Assembly (NCBI GenBank): GCA_039925865.1 | Contig: JBDSYA010000139.1 | Span: 1-6,097 of the forward strand | Source: JBDSYA01 sp039925865 | Lineage (GTDB): Bacteria > Bacteroidota > Ignavibacteria > Tepidaquicellales > Tepidaquicellaceae | DNA: 6,097 bases | Direction of reading: 5' to 3' | Shown: positions 5,875-6,097 of the stretch, piece after piece | How the letters are laid out: the number at the start of each line of letters is the position of its first letter | Numbering within the stretch: position 1 is the first letter of the stretch | The notes under the pieces: generated by a model | Database searches by the model: none | What the model was told of the DNA's origin: nothing | What the model saw: the letters and a program-made list of their open reading frames with translations, nothing else | Position numbers and translations under genes: made by a program

Positions 5875-5895
5875 ATTATTTTAATGAATAATTTT
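5875..5895 (+). terminator. Weak terminator-like hairpin after the 15-codon ORF
   Basis: ATTATT (5875-5880) and AATAAT (5887-5892) form a 6-bp AT-only stem with a 6-nt loop, followed by TTTT spanning 5892-5895. The stem is weak and the T-run is short. It could attenuate transcription between the two leaders, or mean nothing. Confidence 0.15.
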
Positions 5896-5977
5896 ACCCC
5901 CATATTTTATTAAAGGTTGAATAATTAAATTTACATTTTCTAATCAAATCTTAAATCAAATTATTATAGTAACAAGT

Positions 5978-6074
5978 GGAGGAGTTAATTTTTAATTTTA
6001 TCCCAAGATAGAATTATCTACAAATTTATTCTTTCATAATCCCAAATAAAAACATAACCGAAAGGAGAAATGCA
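5978..6074 (+). promoter_or_regulatory. Structured 5' leader module, copy 2
   Basis: This has the same layout as the module at 5713-5810. Purine arm GGAGGAG (5978-5984) is followed by a 10-bp hairpin TAATTTTATC/GATAGAATTA (5993-6002 with 6007-6016, one G-U) closing tetraloop CCAA, pyrimidine arm TTCTTTC (6029-6035), AATCCCAAAT (6038-6047) and ribosome site GAAAGGAG (6060-6067), 7 nt before ATG at 6075. TTCTTTC can pair with GGAGGAG (three G-U pairs) or with GAAAGGA (6060-6066, one G-U). Blocks identical to copy 1 are TTAATTTTATCCCAA, AATCCCAAATAAAAA and GAAAGGAGAAA, while the hairpin 3' arm and the pyrimidine tract differ in sequence but keep their pairing. Confidence 0.45.
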
Positions 6075-6097
6075 ATGAAAAAGCTAATTTTACTAGT
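6075..6097 (+). CDS. Start of a probable secreted or lipoprotein gene, cut by the window edge
   Basis: ATG at 6075, 7 nt after AAAGGAG, is read as MKKLILL before the window ends. Two lysines followed by aliphatic residues are typical of a signal-peptide N-terminus, so an exported protein is likely, but nothing of the mature protein is seen. An alternative ATG at 6070 meets a stop after two codons (ATG CAA TGA) and is not used. Its leader is the second copy of the module at 5713-5810. Confidence 0.6.

Noticed and set aside
5978..5984. GGAGGAG as a ribosome binding site
   Set aside because: No start codon follows at a usable distance; its position fits the purine arm of the second leader better.
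6070..6078. ATG at 6070 as an alternative start
   Set aside because: It reads ATG CAA TGA and stops after two codons; the ATG at 6075 has proper spacing to AAAGGAG.

Overview
The window reads as ordinary chromosome from an AT-rich member of the Bacteroidota or the neighbouring Ignavibacteria/Chlorobi group. The evidence is the Bacteroidota-type promoter boxes (a TTG about 19 nt before TAnnTTTG), weak or absent Shine-Dalgarno sites at most genes, a tRNA gene without an encoded CCA, and the family makeup. The genus-level assignment is inference from sequence character only.

Layout. At the left edge is the N-terminal start of a RadC-family gene on the minus strand (1-155), then a tRNA-Pro(GGG) gene (minus, 273-346) sitting between two arrays of degenerate 7-nt repeats (215-270 and 347-430). 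Next comes a likely minus-strand pair: pdxH (954-1598), whose product makes pyridoxal phosphate, followed after 30 bp by a META-domain lipoprotein gene (480-923). The 226-bp gap at 1599-1824 is divergent. A plus-strand pair leaves it: mgtE (magnesium channel, 1825-3225) and, 5 bp later, a PAP2 membrane protein of the Aur1/inositolphosphotransferase type (3231-4181). This pair meets hemW (minus, 4184-5302) tail to tail with 2 bp between the stop codons. hemW has the best promoter in the window, at 5353-5382.

The right end (5303-6097) is mostly non-coding and is the most interesting part. A TATCTTTG promoter box at 5599 is followed by an approximately 200-nt leader. Within it, and again about 265 nt downstream, lies the same leader module: an upstream purine tract, a hairpin with a CCCAA apical loop, a pyrimidine tract, a second ATCCCAAAT, and a strong GAAAGGAG ribosome site before ATGAAAAAG. 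In both copies the pyrimidine tract can pair either with the upstream purine tract or with the ribosome site. This looks like a switchable translational leader. Copy 1 drives only a 15-codon ORF; copy 2 drives a gene that runs off the window after seven codons (MKKLILL, probably the start of a signal peptide).

The genes are mainly housekeeping: cofactor synthesis (PdxH), heme-related radical-SAM function (HemW), magnesium transport (MgtE) and translation (tRNA-Pro). No mobile element, CRISPR array or defence system is visible. The candidate for something undescribed is the duplicated leader, followed by the heptad arrays.
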